Below are positions 21,652 through 31,184 of a stretch of 64,000 nt of DNA, piece after piece. The DNA is from Xenorhabdus sp. BG5 (GTDB taxonomy: Bacteria; Pseudomonadota; Gammaproteobacteria; Enterobacterales; Enterobacteriaceae), in the NCBI RefSeq assembly GCF_015163665.1, contig NZ_JADEUG010000008.1, positions 1 to 64,000 of the forward strand, read 5' to 3'. Each line of letters starts with the position of its first letter. The stretch's first letter is position 1. The notes beneath the pieces were generated by a model that had not been told where the DNA came from, did no database searches, and was given only the letters and a program-made list of their open reading frames with translations. The position numbers and the translations under genes are program-made.

Positions 21652-22272
21652 ATGCAAAAACTACATCGATTATTTATCTTGTTATTGAGTTTTACTCTTC
21701 CATTATCCGTACACGCTGAAGAAAAACGCTATGTTTCCGATGAATTATCAGCTTACATTCATAGCGGCCCAAGCACTAAAAACCGTATCATTGGCTCATT
21801 GAGTGCCGGCGAAGAAGTCACATTAGTCAGCCCTAAATCAGATAATGGTTTCCTGCAAATTCAGGATCGCAAAGGGCGTACAAGCTGGATACTTGCAAGT
21901 GAACTCAGCGCCGTTCCAAGCCTGCGGGAACATCTTCCTGCAATGGAACAAAAGATCAAAACACTGACTGAGAATCTGGCCACCATTGACGATAAATGGA
22001 ATAAGCGTACCGCTGAATTGCAGAACAAAGTGGCAAACAGCGATAAGATCATCAGTGATCTGAAAAAAGAGAATGCCCAGCTCCAGAGTAAATTAACCGT
22101 GGCTGAGAAAAAGGTCGAAGTTGCCAATTTGCAGTTGGATGAGAAACAAAGAGAGATCATCTTGCAGTGGTTTGCCTATGGCGGTGGAGTTGCGGGAATT
22201 GGCCTGATTTTGGGGCTTATATTGCCACACATTATTCCTCGCCGGAAAAAGAAAGATCGTTGGATGAGCTGA
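21652..22272 (+). CDS. ygiM: YgiM, SH3-domain membrane-anchored protein
   Basis: YgiM is a conserved envelope protein of uncertain function. From ATG 21652 the sequence has a signal peptide (LFILLLSFTLPLSVHAEE), a bacterial SH3 domain (YIHSGPSTKNRIIGSLSAGE), a coiled coil (about residues 90-165), one transmembrane helix (FAYGGGVAGIGLILGLILP) and a basic cytoplasmic tail RRKKKDRW. A longer in-frame start at 21619 adds 11 residues that do not look like a signal sequence. cca follows after 15 nt. Confidence 0.9.
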   Translation: MQKLHRLFILLLSFTLPLSVHAEEKRYVSDELSAYIHSGPSTKNRIIGSLSAGEEVTLVSPKSDNGFLQIQDRKGRTSWILASELSAVPSLREHLPAMEQKIKTLTENLATIDDKWNKRTAELQNKVANSDKIISDLKKENAQLQSKLTVAEKKVEVANLQLDEKQREIILQWFAYGGGVAGIGLILGLILPHIIPRRKKKDRWMS

Positions 22273-22287
22273 TTGAAGGAAACAAGC

Positions 22288-23445
22288 GTGAAAGTCTATT
22301 TGGTTGGCGGCGCCGTTCGCGATCAATTATTAGGTTTACCCATTACCGAACGGGACTGGGTTGTCGTTGGCAGCAACCCAGAGGATCTGCTGTCTCAGGG
22401 GTATCAACAAGTTGGGAAAGACTTCCCTGTTTTCCTGCACCCTATGACCCATGAAGAGTACGCGCTGGCACGCACTGAAAGGAAATCCGGTCAGGGATAT
22501 ACCGGTTTTACCTGTTATGCGGCCCCCGATGTGACGCTGGAAGAAGATCTGCTGCGCCGTGATTTAACGATTAACGCTATTGCACAAACTCGTGAAGGCG
22601 AATTAATCGATCCCTATCATGGTGCCCATGATCTCAACAATCGTATTTTGCGCCATGTTTCCTCTGCGTTTGCAGAAGATCCATTACGTGTGCTGCGTTT
22701 GGCTCGTTTTGCGGCTCGTTTTGCCCATCTAGGCTTTTCAATTGCACCAGAGACGCAAGCACTCATTACAGAGATGGTCACAAGTGGTGAATTATCCTCA
22801 TTAACACCTGAGCGCGTTTGGCGAGAAACGGAAAAGGCGCTCACTTCACAATCACCACAAATCTATTTTCAGATTCTGCGTGATTGCGGAGCGTTAGCTG
22901 TACTCTTTCCTGAAATAGATAACCTGTTTGGCGTTCCTCTGCTTGAACATGATACCGGGCTTCATTCATTGCGGGTTTTGCAAATATCCACCCAATTGAG
23001 CGAAGAGACAGACATTCGTTTCGCCTCACTATGTAGCCATATCGCAATAATGCCACTGAAACAAATGTGCGAACGACTGCGCATTCCCAATGCGGAACGC
23101 GACTTGGCCACAATTGTGACGCAATATCACCATTGGGTACATACCGTAGAACAATTGTCGCCAGAAACCCTGCTGAACTTGTTTAATGCCGTGGATGGCT
23201 GGCGCAAGCCGCAGCGCATGGAACAATTGATTATCTGTAGTGAAGCAGACAACCGTGGATACCCAGGTGCGGAAACCGCGCCTTATCCACAAGCTGATTA
23301 TTTACGCGAAGTGTTTGCGATTGCCAGTCAAGTCAGCGTTCAGGAAGTGATTGCCCGTGGATTTCAGGGTGCTGAGATTCGCACAGAATTGGAACGTCAA
23401 CGACACATTGCCATCGCAGACTGGAAACAACAATCGACTGATTAA
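22288..23445 (+). CDS. cca: CCA-adding tRNA nucleotidyltransferase lacking the HD phosphohydrolase motif
   Basis: Cca adds or repairs the CCA end of tRNAs. The nucleotidyltransferase core is intact: [13 protein letters not shown], the catalytic ERDWVVVG (E. coli DRDW), RRDLTINA and [15 protein letters not shown]. The start is GTG at 22288 with AAGGA 7 nt upstream, giving 385 aa against 412 in E. coli. The missing residues are in the HD domain. E. coli has FATLCHDLGKG plus a His-rich loop; here [15 protein letters not shown] joins straight to the next helix, and the later EFHD reads QYHH. The 2',3'-cyclic phosphodiesterase/phosphatase activities are therefore probably absent. Confidence 0.94.
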   Translation: MKVYLVGGAVRDQLLGLPITERDWVVVGSNPEDLLSQGYQQVGKDFPVFLHPMTHEEYALARTERKSGQGYTGFTCYAAPDVTLEEDLLRRDLTINAIAQTREGELIDPYHGAHDLNNRILRHVSSAFAEDPLRVLRLARFAARFAHLGFSIAPETQALITEMVTSGELSSLTPERVWRETEKALTSQSPQIYFQILRDCGALAVLFPEIDNLFGVPLLEHDTGLHSLRVLQISTQLSEETDIRFASLCSHIAIMPLKQMCERLRIPNAERDLATIVTQYHHWVHTVEQLSPETLLNLFNAVDGWRKPQRMEQLIICSEADNRGYPGAETAPYPQADYLREVFAIASQVSVQEVIARGFQGAEIRTELERQRHIAIADWKQQSTD

Positions 23446-23461
23446 ATTCATCCATCGATTT

Positions 23462-23498
23462 AGCGTCCCAAGCCATTCATTAAATTGGGACGCTTTTT
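23462..23498 (+). terminator. Terminator between convergent cca and folB
   Basis: A 10-bp stem AGCGTCCCAA / TTGGGACGCT with a 13-nt loop is followed by TTTTT, directly after cca. Confidence 0.85.
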
Positions 23499-23501
23499 CA
23501 A

Positions 23502-23855
23502 TTAGCCCGCACTTCGCTCAATCACTACGCCGACACTTTTTGCATGTGCAACCGCACCTGGTTTACTGACCTTAACCTTGACCCAAGGAGAGTGAAATTG
23601 GTGTAGCAAAATACCGGCCACTTCTTCTGCAACTCGTTCGACCAAAGCAAAACGTTGGCCTGCCACATGATTAATTATCGCCTCACTCACCTTGGCATAA
23701 TCCAGACAGTGTTCAACATTATCACTGGAAGAGGCTCGTTTGTTATCCCATCCCATTTCGATATCGAACACTAATTTCTGTTTAATTGTTTGTTCCCAGT
23801 CATAAACACCAATAGTGGTAATCACGGTTAATTCTTCAATAAATACGATATCCAT
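23502..23855 (-). CDS. folB: Dihydroneopterin aldolase
   Basis: FolB converts 7,8-dihydroneopterin to 6-hydroxymethyl-7,8-dihydropterin and glycolaldehyde, and also epimerises, in folate synthesis. From ATG 23855 (AAGG upstream) the protein is 117 aa. It has [18 protein letters not shown], the LDYAKV segment, [10 protein letters not shown] with the active-site Glu, and a catalytic Lys in [17 protein letters not shown]. The longer in-frame start at 23921 would overlap the plsY promoter. In E. coli, bacA lies between cca and folB; it is absent here. Confidence 0.95.
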   Translation of the reverse strand: MDIVFIEELTVITTIGVYDWEQTIKQKLVFDIEMGWDNKRASSSDNVEHCLDYAKVSEAIINHVAGQRFALVERVAEEVAGILLHQFHSPWVKVKVSKPGAVAHAKSVGVVIERSAG

Positions 23856-23964
23856 CACGACCTTTTCCCCATTTTTCGGTTCGCCAGATACCACTTCCGA
23901 CGAAATGTGCGTATTATCCATTGTTAGACTTAAGAAAACGACCCTTATTCATTGGAGATATCTT

Positions 23965-24615
23965 ATGAGTGCAATCGCGCTTGGCATGATCATCTTCGCG
24001 TACTTATGTGGCTCTCTATCCAGCGCGATATTGATCTGCCGTTTGGCAGGGCTTCCCGATCCCCGTCAGCATGGTTCCGGCAACCCTGGGGCAACAAATG
24101 TACTGCGCATTGGTGGTAAATGGGCTGCATTGGCAGTGCTGGTTTGTGATGTCCTAAAAGGGCTAATACCGGTTTGGCTGGCATACAAACTCAACGTTTC
24201 CCCATTTTATTTAGGTATTACCGCTATTGCTGCCTGTCTGGGACATATTTATCCCATCTTCTTCCATTTCAAGGGAGGGAAAGGCGTTGCAACTGCTTTC
24301 GGTGCCATTGCTGCCATCGGTTGGGATCTGATGGGATTGATCGCAGGGACATGGGTACTAACAGTGCTGTTAAGCGGCTACTCCTCATTGGGTGCCATCG
24401 TCAGTGCATTAATTGCACCTTTTTACGTCTGGTGGTTCAAACCTGAATTCACTTTTCCCGTTGCCATGCTGTCATGTCTGGTACTTGTACGTCATCACGA
24501 TAATATTCAACGTCTGTGGCGAGGGCAGGAAAGCCGCATCTGGCAGAAATTGAAAAAGAAACAGACAATGACCGATAAAGAGAAAACTCAAGCAGCTAAA
24601 GAGCAAGAGGAATGA
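23965..24615 (+). CDS. plsY: Acyl-phosphate:glycerol-3-phosphate acyltransferase
   Basis: PlsY transfers an acyl group from acyl-phosphate to glycerol-3-phosphate at the inner membrane, starting phospholipid synthesis. The 216-residue multi-pass protein has the family motifs [32 protein letters not shown] and [13 protein letters not shown]. The start at 23965 has GGAGATATCTT upstream. It diverges from folB. In E. coli tsaD lies beyond it, but here the core synteny stops and accessory DNA begins. Confidence 0.95.
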   Translation: MSAIALGMIIFAYLCGSLSSAILICRLAGLPDPRQHGSGNPGATNVLRIGGKWAALAVLVCDVLKGLIPVWLAYKLNVSPFYLGITAIAACLGHIYPIFFHFKGGKGVATAFGAIAAIGWDLMGLIAGTWVLTVLLSGYSSLGAIVSALIAPFYVWWFKPEFTFPVAMLSCLVLVRHHDNIQRLWRGQESRIWQKLKKKQTMTDKEKTQAAKEQEE

Positions 24616-24675
24616 CATGGACAAAGCCTATGGAATCACTTGTTTATCATAGCGTCAGCAAAATTTTCAGCTTTC

Positions 24676-24710
24676 CGTGTCACCGGGTTAATACTTTGCC
24701 CGGTAACACG
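24676..24710 (+). terminator. Hairpin downstream of plsY
   Basis: CGTGT-C-ACCGGG pairs with CCCGGT-A-ACACG across an 11-nt loop, giving an 11-bp stem with one mismatch, 60 nt past plsY. No T run follows on the plus strand, so termination is uncertain. Confidence 0.45.
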
Positions 24711-24886
24711 AAGAAGGCAAACACAGCGCGTCAGAATTATCCTCTACAATAAGAAAAACTCCCTTGCATTTGGAGCCGTATTTTATGGATAAGATACTGT
24801 CTATTTCATAGACGGATATGGTCTGGAAAAAATTTTGTGTATTAACATCCGCCAATTTTTTAGCGGATTAAATTATTATTAGTGAA

Positions 24887-25331
24887 TTATTTCCAGATGC
24901 AGTCTTGTTTTTCTTCATCATAAGCTTTCTTATTTTCCTCAAAACTAATATATTTGTTTTGTTTATTTCTATATGTGAATCCAGTATATTTATCACCTTT
25001 TAATTCAACAAGATAAGATCCACCTGGCTTTCCATTGATCATTTCATTCCATAATATATACAGACATATCATTTTCAACTAATATTGTAAATTCATCATC
25101 ATTAAGAATGATAGGTATGGATTGATCGGATTTTTCATATTTAACATAGCCAAAAGCATCATCATACCCATGTATTTTTGAAATCAGGTTAACAAACTTT
25201 ATATTTATTGGCTTTTTTCCATGAAAAGTAAAACATCCTACATTAGTAGTCCATTCATTATCAGACCATTCAGAAGAAAAAGAATCGTAACATAACATAA
25301 CCAGAGATAAAAAAATAATTTTCTTAATCAT
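24887..25331 (-). pseudogene. Frameshifted small secreted protein gene, unknown function
   Basis: Two overlapping minus-strand reading frames look like one gene. The first starts at 25331 (GGAAGGAAA upstream) with a signal peptide, IIFLSLVMLCYDSFSSEW, and runs to a stop at 25044. The second frame continues the sequence as LWNEMINGKPGGSYLVELKG and ends at 24887. The switch falls in a TATATATT stretch near 25060. The fused product would be about 145 residues with no recognisable domain. Alternatives are an assembly error, or a real pair of overlapping small genes. Confidence 0.55.
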
Positions 25332-25387
25332 TTCAATTTCCTTCCAAAGCAATAATTTTTTTATTTATGTAATTCAGAACGTCAGAG

Positions 25388-25490
25388 TATTCTAACTTCA
25401 AGATGCGTGTGATTTCTCCCCCGCTTCGCGGGGAAAAATCAAGTTTCATATCGTGTTGTAAATTACAACTTGAAGTTTAATACGTATAGT
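25388..25490. repeat. Palindromic ~105-bp repeat, copy A
   Basis: The element has outer arms TAACTTCAAGATGC and ACAACTTGAAGTTTA, and an inner hairpin (CCCCGCTTCGCGGGG) flanked by TTTCTC and AAAAA. The same layout recurs at 27661-27766 and 43937-44043, so it is a dispersed non-coding family resembling a miniature inverted-repeat element. The rest of the 25332-25689 gap shows no gene. Confidence 0.75.
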
Positions 25491-25689
25491 TATTCGTAAG
25501 GTCAGTTTATTTTACATACTCACCAACAAAATTAATTAACCAATTAAATCCAATTTTTGCCTAATTTGATCACTTTTCAACCCAACGTCTTTTTTATTTT
25601 AAGATGACAATAAAACACAATAAATATTGTAAAAGTCACCACATTGATGAGAAACACCCCACATTAGGGGCGCTGTTAATTATATGAAT

Positions 25690-27417
25690 TCACCCTAGCA
25701 TTTCATAAAGCTTCTTAATTTCCTTTCTCCAGCTCTCCTGATTTTTCGGCTTCTGGTGCTTCGGTTTTCTTGCTAAATCCTGCGCCAGATTTTGCTCCAA
25801 CACCACAATGCGTTGCAGGATCTCTTCCTCATCGGCTAATGTTTCCACCCCATCAAGCGTGCTTTCCTGCTCCTTAACCACTGCTTTTTGATAAGGGATC
25901 ACTTTTTCATTCAGAAACTGATAATACCCTTCACTGGATGTGACTTCTTCCAGTTTGCCATTTTTAATCAGCCAAAAACGATTGGCGACGTTATCAATAA
26001 ATGCCCTATCATGCGAAGTGATTAATATCGTCATCTCGTTATTAATCAATTCATTCTCCAATTCCATTTTGCCAAAAATATCCAGGTGGTTTGTGGGTTC
26101 ATCGAGGATCAGGAAATTGTGTTTATTTAATTTCAAGATCAAAAACATTAACCGGGAACGTTCGCCGCCACTTAATCGCCCCACCCGTTGGTTAAAATCG
26201 GCATATTTAAAGCCTGTTGCAATCAGTTGCTGTTTACAGGTGATATTATCGATATTCGGCGTGTTATTTCTGACTGCATCAAAGATCGATTCGTTTAGCG
26301 GAATTTTTTCCAACTCCTGATCGAGATAGCCCATATTACACTGCGGGGAGAAAATATTTCTGCTCTGGTTATAGGCTTCGACAAGCGTGTGAATCAAGGT
26401 GGATTTCCCCACGCCATTATCACCTAATAAGGCGATTCTATCGCCCGGCCGGATATACACGCCATTAATCGAAAATAAAGGCGTAAATTGTCCATCCTGA
26501 TGATAACCAATCCATTTTTCCCCGATTTGCAGCATATTTTTCGACTTGATCGAGTCGGCATCCAATGTTAATCGGTAGGTTTCCCCTTCGGTTATTTTGG
26601 TTTTACTTTTTTCGAGTTTTTCCGCCCGTTTTTCCATCGATTTGGCTTTTCTGGCAAACTTTTCGTTATCGTGGATTTTTCCCCACAATGCCAAACGCTT
26701 GGCACTTTCCTGTATGCGCTGAATGTTCTTTTCTTCCGCTTTCAAACGTAAAGCATCCGCTTCATCTTTTTCTTGCAAAGCAATAAATGCCTGGCTGAAT
26801 GGCAGGGAAAACGATGTCAATTGTTGGTCACGCAAGAAAATCGTCTGGTTGGTGACGTTATCCAGAAAGTTTCGGTCGTGGGAAACGATAATAAACGCGC
26901 TCTTTAGGCTGTTATTAAAAAAATCCTCGAAAAATTTCAGGGTATTGGCATCCAAATGGTTACTGGGTTCGTCAAATAAAATAATATCGGGTTCGACAAT
27001 CGCACTCATGGCAAACATCAATTTTGTTTTTTGCCCACCACTGAGATCAGCAACTTTTGTCGTAAAATCAGCATCCTGAAAGCCAAAATCATAAAGCATG
27101 GATACCGCTTTGTAATCACCATATTCATCTATTTGTTTTACTTTTTGGGAAATAGCTTCAAGTAAAGTCATCTCAAGCAATGCGTCATCAATAAACTGAG
27201 AAACCATCTCCAATCTCAAACCATTAGCATATTCGATTACCCCATCATCCGGCTTTTCAATACCAGCTAGTAACTTAAGTAAATGGGTTTTTCCCGTGCC
27301 GTTATAACCAACCAAAGCAATTTGGTCATTTTCTTTAATAGTTATGGAGAGATTGTTAAATAACGGCTTTGAATTAATGCTAAAGTTAACTTTATTACAA
27401 TGAATCAGCGTTGACAT
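25690..27417 (-). CDS. ABC-F family ATP-binding protein
   Basis: ABC-F proteins are soluble twin-ATPase factors that act on the ribosome; some protect it from antibiotics and others are translation factors. The 575-residue protein has two nucleotide-binding domains with Walker A GYNGTGKT and GDNGVGKS, signatures LSGGQ and LSGGE, and Walker B motifs ILFDEPSNHLD and LILDEPTNHLD. A charged linker of about 60 residues (RRIQES to KITEGE region) and a C-terminal helical tail are present. There are no membrane segments. It is not obviously Uup, EttA, YheS or YbiT. Two copies of the same repeat bracket the gene, suggesting a mobile or acquired origin. Confidence 0.9.
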   Translation of the reverse strand: MSTLIHCNKVNFSINSKPLFNNLSITIKENDQIALVGYNGTGKTHLLKLLAGIEKPDDGVIEYANGLRLEMVSQFIDDALLEMTLLEAISQKVKQIDEYGDYKAVSMLYDFGFQDADFTTKVADLSGGQKTKLMFAMSAIVEPDIILFDEPSNHLDANTLKFFEDFFNNSLKSAFIIVSHDRNFLDNVTNQTIFLRDQQLTSFSLPFSQAFIALQEKDEADALRLKAEEKNIQRIQESAKRLALWGKIHDNEKFARKAKSMEKRAEKLEKSKTKITEGETYRLTLDADSIKSKNMLQIGEKWIGYHQDGQFTPLFSINGVYIRPGDRIALLGDNGVGKSTLIHTLVEAYNQSRNIFSPQCNMGYLDQELEKIPLNESIFDAVRNNTPNIDNITCKQQLIATGFKYADFNQRVGRLSGGERSRLMFLILKLNKHNFLILDEPTNHLDIFGKMELENELINNEMTILITSHDRAFIDNVANRFWLIKNGKLEEVTSSEGYYQFLNEKVIPYQKAVVKEQESTLDGVETLADEEEILQRIVVLEQNLAQDLARKPKHQKPKNQESWRKEIKKLYEMLG

Positions 27418-27590
27418 CTTTATGTCCCCATCGTAAGACCTTTATTAATCTCAAGATATTGATTATTTTCAGTCAAAACTTATATCTTCAAAGAAAAATT
27501 AGGTCAAGTTTTCATTATAATAAATGAAGGTATAACTACGCGATTTTTTTGTATCTTAATGTGATTATTTACTTGATTAACTAACTTATA

Positions 27591-27632
27591 AAAATAAACG
27601 CTACTCATATTAATGAGCAGTGTTTATTTTTA
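27591..27632 (-). terminator. Hairpin in the gap between the SphA-like gene and the ABC-F gene
   Basis: AAATAAACGCTACTCAT pairs imperfectly with ATGAGCAGTGTTTATTT around ATTA. On the minus strand the second arm runs into TTTTTAT. It fits the end of the upstream six-gene operon, although it lies about 150 nt past the last stop; a leader or attenuator role for the ABC-F gene is also possible. Confidence 0.5.
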
Positions 27633-27660
27633 TTTATTACCACGTTATTTCATCTCCCTA

Positions 27661-27766
27661 TATACCAATCCAACTTCAAGATGCGTCTTATATTTCCCCG
27701 CTGCACGGGGAAATATAAGACCTCGCCTCTTCTTGCGGATTGCAACTTGAAATTTATTGAGTGTAT
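27661..27766. repeat. Palindromic ~105-bp repeat, copy B
   Basis: It begins TATACCAATC then CAACTTCAAGATGCGTC, has a central hairpin TTTCCCCGCTGCACGGGGAAA, and ends with GCAACTTGAAATTTATTG and GTGTATA. It shares arms and layout with the copies at 25388 and 43937. With copy A it flanks the ABC-F gene. Confidence 0.8.
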
Positions 27767-27780
27767 AAAGAAATACCCCC

Positions 27781-28686
27781 TCAAAATGGAATGGCCGCTT
27801 TTAAGAAAATTTGAGAACCTGATGGGCGATTACTGACGACAAAATCTTTTTGCCACTTCAAAGCAACCAGCCAGCCTTTATCATTGGCATAGCGAATGGA
27901 AGGACCGAAACCCACAGCCCTTGCTTTACCCTGTGCGGAGTTTGAGCCACTATCATTCGTGACCTGCTGAAAAGCATAGCCGCCAACGCCCACGACCAAA
28001 CCGTTGCCAAATCCCCAACCCAACGCATAATCTGCATGTAGTGCCTGGCCGGAGGTCGTTTTAGTGTCCTTGTTGCGGAAGTTGACATCATACATCACTT
28101 TTAAATCCGCATTGATGCCGTCAACAGGGAAATAGCTGATCGCCCAGACGGGTTGAGCTGTCCAATAGTTTTTTCCCAGGCTGGAAAGATCGTTGCGGTC
28201 ATAGTGACCTGTCGGCACATTGACATTCAAGCCAATAACATAAGCTAAATCAGGCGCGGGATGGTAGCCCAAGGCAGGGCCGACGGTGATATCCCCTATC
28301 CCTTTGCTGTTGTCATGTTTGCCAGCAGCATCAGCGGTGACATCCAATAATGGCACGATAGCATGATAAGCCAGCTGGCCACCAAAAACTTGCTTCTCGG
28401 TCACCCATACCAATCGAGGGGCAAGGACGTTCACGTTGACTTTAAAACCAGGAACAGGGATCAAATCGCCGTGATTGCCCCTAAGCTTGGTATAGTGAAT
28501 ATTACCACCATAAAACAGGGCATGAATGCCTGCGGGCGGTAAAGCACCGGACAAGTAATTATCCAGTCCATCGGGATAGGCGCCAACACCACCTTCTGTT
28601 GCCATAGCGGAATGACTTACCACAGCTAAAAAACCTAGCAGTGATAAAACCACTGCATAAAAGAGCCGTCTGAATTTTGACGTCAT
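27781..28686 (-). CDS. SphA/phenol-degradation-type outer-membrane protein
   Basis: The 301-residue protein has a signal peptide (LFYAVVLSLLGFLAVVSHSAMA) and a beta-barrel pattern that resembles the MetA-pathway phenol-degradation / SphA outer-membrane family (Pfam Phenol_MetA_deg). Family-like parts are YLSGALPPAGIHALFYG near the N-terminus and GDITVGPALGYHP in the middle. Members are thought to import hydrophobic or aromatic compounds. As the last gene of the monooxygenase operon, 50 nt after its neighbour, it is a likely substrate-uptake channel; this role is inferred. Confidence 0.75.
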   Translation of the reverse strand: MTSKFRRLFYAVVLSLLGFLAVVSHSAMATEGGVGAYPDGLDNYLSGALPPAGIHALFYGGNIHYTKLRGNHGDLIPVPGFKVNVNVLAPRLVWVTEKQVFGGQLAYHAIVPLLDVTADAAGKHDNSKGIGDITVGPALGYHPAPDLAYVIGLNVNVPTGHYDRNDLSSLGKNYWTAQPVWAISYFPVDGINADLKVMYDVNFRNKDTKTTSGQALHADYALGWGFGNGLVVGVGGYAFQQVTNDSGSNSAQGKARAVGFGPSIRYANDKGWLVALKWQKDFVVSNRPSGSQIFLKAAIPF

Positions 28687-28736
28687 ATAATCCTCCTCTC
28701 TGTAAGAGATGAATTGATAAAAAATGAAATGATTGG

Positions 28737-30347
28737 CTATTTTGATCGGCGTCGCGCAAGTCGGCGGGCGACAAGATAGCCGGAAGTCCCACTTAATCCG
28801 GGACCTGGATGGGTTGAAGCCCCAATATGAAATACGTTACGGACTGGAGTTTGATGCGCCTTAGCACCTTGCGCAGGGGCAAACGGACGCAGCCAGAAAA
28901 ATTGATCAGGTGAGCAAATGCCTGAGTAGGGATCTCCCCCTGACAAGTTACAGTTCAATGCCTGTAAGTCCGCCGGAGAATAAGCTTTGCGGCCAACAAT
29001 TGAGGATGAAAAACCCGGCATCACGGTTTCCAGACGGGCCTGTACCCGATCCGCAACCGCTTCGCTAATAGCTTCATTCCAGTTGCCATCGGCAGGAATG
29101 GGAATTTCTCCCAAAGCATCGCCTTTTAGCTGCGTGGGCAATTCCTGCATTTGAATCCACAAAATCCAACCGCCTTTTGGCGCACGGGAAGGATCAAGGG
29201 CGGTCGGCTGCCCTATCGCCAGTGTCGGATGGCTGGGCAGATAACCATTATTAGCCTGTGTCACGGATAAACAAACTTGTTCCATACTCTCCGTTAAATG
29301 AACCAGTGGCACATGGCACAATTCAGGCTCACACCACGGCGGTGGGGCGTTCAAGGCAAAATGAACCTGCATTCCCCCGCGCCCATAACGATAGTTGCGT
29401 GCTTGTTGCAAGAGAGTATCGGGAACCCTATCCAGCAAGTGACCATAAAGCTGTTGGGGGGTTACATTGCAGACTATCGCCTCGCTGGCGTGATAAACCT
29501 GCCCCGCAACCATCACACCAGAAGCACGACGTTTTTTTCCCTGCCCTTGGGTGATGATACGGTCAACTTGGGCATGGGTAATAAGCTGGCCGCCGTGTTG
29601 CTTAATGATCCCTGTTAACGCTTCTACCATGCGCATACTGCCACCTTTTACCACCGGCATCCCGCCAGCAACCACGGCAGCAAAAGTAAGCTTACCTATC
29701 AAGGCGGAGCTGGCATCATCCGGTCCTAATCCCGTATGCAATACCCACGGTGCCAGCAGAGCGCGGCTAAAATCAGATTGTAATTCACGTTCAGCCCAGC
29801 GCCGGAAAGTTTCCAGTGAACTGCCGACAAACCCAGCCAATCCATCCAGGCCGCGTTTGCGCCATTCAGAGAACAATAATTTGAGTATCCCGCAACCATA
29901 GGGATTTTGCCCTAATAAGCCAAAGATCAGTGCCGCATCATCATGGAAGATTTGCTGTGCCATACGACGTAATGTCTCTCCGTCACCTGCGGCGATTTCA
30001 TCAAGCCGCAAAGCTGAGGCCAGAATATCGTGCTTTAAGGCAATTCCCTTGCCATTAGGTTGTACCCACCCCGTTGAATAATCGCTGTGCAGAAATTCCA
30101 AACCTGCCCTCTCCAATTCAGGCTTGAGTTCCTGATAGGCTGGGCTACCTAAAAACAATGGATACCAACAAGAGAGCACATCATGGGTATAACCGGAAAA
30201 AAGTTCTTCCGTGCGAATACAGCCACCAGGTACGGCATTGCGTTCCAGTACCAAGACCGATTTACCCCACGTTGCCAACAAAGCGGCACATACCAACGAG
30301 TTGATGCCACTGCCGACAACGATCACTTGTGGCCTGGAATCTGTCAT
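28737..30347 (-). CDS. Phytoene-desaturase-like FAD-dependent oxidoreductase
   Basis: The 536-residue protein has an N-terminal dinucleotide-binding motif (VIVVGSGINSLVCAALLA), the second conserved block LERNAVPGGCIRTEE and the C-terminal FAD-contact region HIGASTHPGPGLSGTSGYLVA, typical of the CrtI/PYROXD2 group. The substrate is unknown. Its start overlaps the stop of the cyclase gene by 4 nt (ATGA), so the two are probably made together. It is not part of the described indole-degradation core sets known to me, so it may extend or branch the pathway. Confidence 0.8.
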   Translation of the reverse strand: MTDSRPQVIVVGSGINSLVCAALLATWGKSVLVLERNAVPGGCIRTEELFSGYTHDVLSCWYPLFLGSPAYQELKPELERAGLEFLHSDYSTGWVQPNGKGIALKHDILASALRLDEIAAGDGETLRRMAQQIFHDDAALIFGLLGQNPYGCGILKLLFSEWRKRGLDGLAGFVGSSLETFRRWAERELQSDFSRALLAPWVLHTGLGPDDASSALIGKLTFAAVVAGGMPVVKGGSMRMVEALTGIIKQHGGQLITHAQVDRIITQGQGKKRRASGVMVAGQVYHASEAIVCNVTPQQLYGHLLDRVPDTLLQQARNYRYGRGGMQVHFALNAPPPWCEPELCHVPLVHLTESMEQVCLSVTQANNGYLPSHPTLAIGQPTALDPSRAPKGGWILWIQMQELPTQLKGDALGEIPIPADGNWNEAISEAVADRVQARLETVMPGFSSSIVGRKAYSPADLQALNCNLSGGDPYSGICSPDQFFWLRPFAPAQGAKAHQTPVRNVFHIGASTHPGPGLSGTSGYLVARRLARRRSK

Positions 30348-31144
30348 GATATCGCTCCAGAGAAAGATTCAACCAATGCCAGAACGCGCAACGGGCTTCC
30401 CGAACCGCCGCCAATTTTGAGGGGAGCCGCAATAATGACCGCCCCTGTGGGAGGCAACAAATCGAGATTTTTCAGGCACTGCAAGCCATATTTATTCGCC
30501 CCGTGCATTAACATGTGGCAGGGATACGCCACTGGCCAGGCATACGATTGCCCCGCATCCGTATTAATGGTTTCTACCCCGAACCCTCGAATATCCCGCT
30601 CGTGGATCAACCATTCCACCGCTTCCTGACTGGGTCCGGGTGTGTGGGCACCATCATCATGCAGGTTGAGAAAACGTACCGGATCGTCCGTCCATTTCGA
30701 CCAATCTGTCCTGAACAACAACCATGCTCCGGCGGGAATATGACCATACTGCTCCTCCCAGGATTGTAAAAACGCAACCGTCAATATCCAGTCTGGATCT
30801 TGTGCCACCTGCTGGCTGGCATCCACCACCACGGCAGGCGCAACAAAATTATGCAAGGGAATGGTATCGACACTGTTATCCGGCTGATCTTTACCGCTGA
30901 TCCAATGTATTGGCGCATCAAAATGCGTACCGGTATGCTCACCACAACTAAAATTGTTCCAGTACCAACCTGGGCCATTCTCGTCATAGTGAGAAATGCG
31001 TTCCACATTGAAGGCCCAAACTTGTCCAAATTGTTCAGGCAACTGCAAGGTCGGAAAATCCGGCGTCAATGTTTGTGTAAGGTCGATGATTTTCACACTG
31101 CCTTGATTTAACGCCGTGACAAACGCATTTAACGGACTATTCAT
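30344..31144 (-). CDS. Cyclase-family (kynurenine-formamidase-like) metal-dependent enzyme
   Basis: This 266-residue protein belongs to the cyclase family (PF04199). It has the zinc-binding signature GEHTGTHFDAPIHW and the downstream GVETINTDAG and HMLMHG segments. Family members hydrolyse amides such as N-formylkynurenine. In the indole operons of Acinetobacter (iif) and Cupriavidus (ind), I recall a protein of this kind acting late, toward anthranilate. The neighbouring StyA-like, reductase and SDR genes support a comparable role here. Confidence 0.8.
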   Translation of the reverse strand: MNSPLNAFVTALNQGSVKIIDLTQTLTPDFPTLQLPEQFGQVWAFNVERISHYDENGPGWYWNNFSCGEHTGTHFDAPIHWISGKDQPDNSVDTIPLHNFVAPAVVVDASQQVAQDPDWILTVAFLQSWEEQYGHIPAGAWLLFRTDWSKWTDDPVRFLNLHDDGAHTPGPSQEAVEWLIHERDIRGFGVETINTDAGQSYAWPVAYPCHMLMHGANKYGLQCLKNLDLLPPTGAVIIAAPLKIGGGSGSPLRVLALVESFSGAIS

Positions 31145-31184
31145 TAATCATGCTCTCCTGAATGTTTTCCAACAGAATCATTTT

